From Hyphomicrobiales bacterium (lineage in GTDB: Bacteria; Pseudomonadota; Alphaproteobacteria; Rhizobiales; GCA-2746425): DNA of 15,731 bases. The stretch covers positions 11,810 through 27,540 of the forward strand of contig NVXB01000032.1 of the NCBI GenBank assembly GCA_002746425.1, read 5' to 3'. Both the position numbers and the translations under genes were made by a program. The notes beneath the pieces were generated by a model. It was given only the letters and a program-made list of their open reading frames with translations, was not told the DNA's origin and did not search any database. Shown piece by piece: positions 15,193-15,731 of the stretch (position 1 is its first letter; the number at the start of each line of letters is the position of its first letter).

Positions 15193-15731
15193 CGTGCCAC
15201 CATGCGGTTGTCTTGAATGGGGAGTGACGCGAATTCGATCTGGTCGAGATCCGTCAGGGCTTTCATCATCAATCCTTTAAACACCGGCTCGCTCTCATCC
15301 TCATGGGTGAGGAATTTGGGCATGCCGTGGATTTTGTTCATTAGGCTGGCGGAAAGGGCCGACATCAGCTCGCTTTCCATGAAAGGAAAAGCGCGCGCGC
15401 CGGGGCCCATAATAACGATATGGCTGGGGTCATAGACCGTCATCAACCGGTTGAGACCGAGGCCAATGGCTTTGCCCGCAATGTTGAAGGCATGCAACGC
15501 GCTGCGGTCGCCTGAGCGCGCGCGGTCCAGCAATTGAGTGTATTGGTTGGGCGGCACGGCGGCGGCGGGCGGCGTTTTGTCGGGCACACCATAGGCGCTG
15601 CGCAGCACGCCATAATCTGCCGCATAGGCCTCAATACAGCCGCTGGTGCCACAACGGCACAGCGCGCCATCGGGAATATGAATCATGTGGCCAAATTCTG
15701 TGCCGGTGTTTTCCACGCCGCGCGGGTTGTT
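15189..15731 (-). CDS. ROK-family protein (sugar kinase or repressor), 5' end outside the window
   Basis: C-terminal part of a ROK-family protein, open to the window edge. The signature EFGHM is followed by the zinc-binding CRCGTSGCIEA, and a later block LNRLMTVYDPSHIVIMGPGA matches the family's C-terminal nucleotide-binding region. Since the N-terminus is missing, I cannot say whether it carries a DNA-binding helix-turn-helix (NagC/XylR-type repressor) or is a plain kinase. The true start lies beyond 15731; a GTG at 15716 is internal. Its stop overlaps the ATG of the di-heme cytochrome (ATGA at 15189-15192), so it heads or belongs to the same operon. Confidence 0.88.
   Translation of the reverse strand, partial: NNPRGVENTGTEFGHMIHIPDGALCRCGTSGCIEAYAADYGVLRSAYGVPDKTPPAAAVPPNQYTQLLDRARSGDRSALHAFNIAGKAIGLGLNRLMTVYDPSHIVIMGPGARAFPFMESELMSALSASLMNKIHGMPKFLTHEDESEPVFKGLMMKALTDLDQIEFASLPIQDNRMVAR

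Overview
The window looks like an alphaproteobacterial chromosome segment. The reasons are moderate GC, dense gene packing with ATGA overlaps, a cytochrome c-type urate oxidase (PuuD) beside PuuE/AllE/AllA, and a TupABC tungstate importer next to a respiratory formate dehydrogenase gene. The species cannot be fixed from the sequence alone. I see no tRNA, rRNA, CRISPR array, insertion sequence or integrase.

Region 1 (1-6042), formate respiration and tungsten supply. Four plus-strand genes are nearly contiguous: the membrane cytochrome b (gamma) subunit of formate dehydrogenase, a secreted seven-repeat WD40 beta-propeller fused to cytochrome c, an unlisted 42-residue single-span protein, and an excisionase-type HTH regulator fused to a molybdate/tungstate-binding-like domain. 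The catalytic FDH subunits presumably lie upstream, outside the window. Convergent to them is tupB-tupC-tupA, an ABC importer for tungstate, the likely metal of the FDH cofactor. The regulator and tupA share the bases of their stop codons. The regulator is a good candidate for the oxyanion sensor linking metal supply to enzyme synthesis.

Region 2 (6043-6896). A 356-bp AT-rich intergenic region is followed by a small Nudix hydrolase, which ends in another overlapping convergent stop, against allA.

Region 3 (6893-12107), purine ring degradation. puuD (membrane urate oxidase with its own cytochrome c) diverges from the minus-strand operon puuE-uraD fusion, allE, allA. Together these cover urate to 5-hydroxyisourate, OHCU to allantoin, allantoin to allantoate, ureidoglycine to ureidoglycolate, and ureidoglycolate to glyoxylate plus urea. 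HIU hydrolase and allantoate amidohydrolase are not in the window. A beta-hydroxyacid dehydrogenase follows puuD and might process glyoxylate-derived tartronate semialdehyde. A strong bidirectional terminator closes this region.

Region 4 (12121-15731), a minus-strand operon joined by ATGA overlaps: a ROK-family protein (5' end beyond the window), a secreted di-heme cytochrome c with a one-base frameshift in a C6 run, and a secreted CRTAC1-like FG-GAP/ASPIC-UnbV protein. Its function is unknown, and it is the best candidate here for an undescribed system. Three separate proteins in the window carry c-type heme motifs, which points to heavy use of the periplasmic electron-transfer chain.
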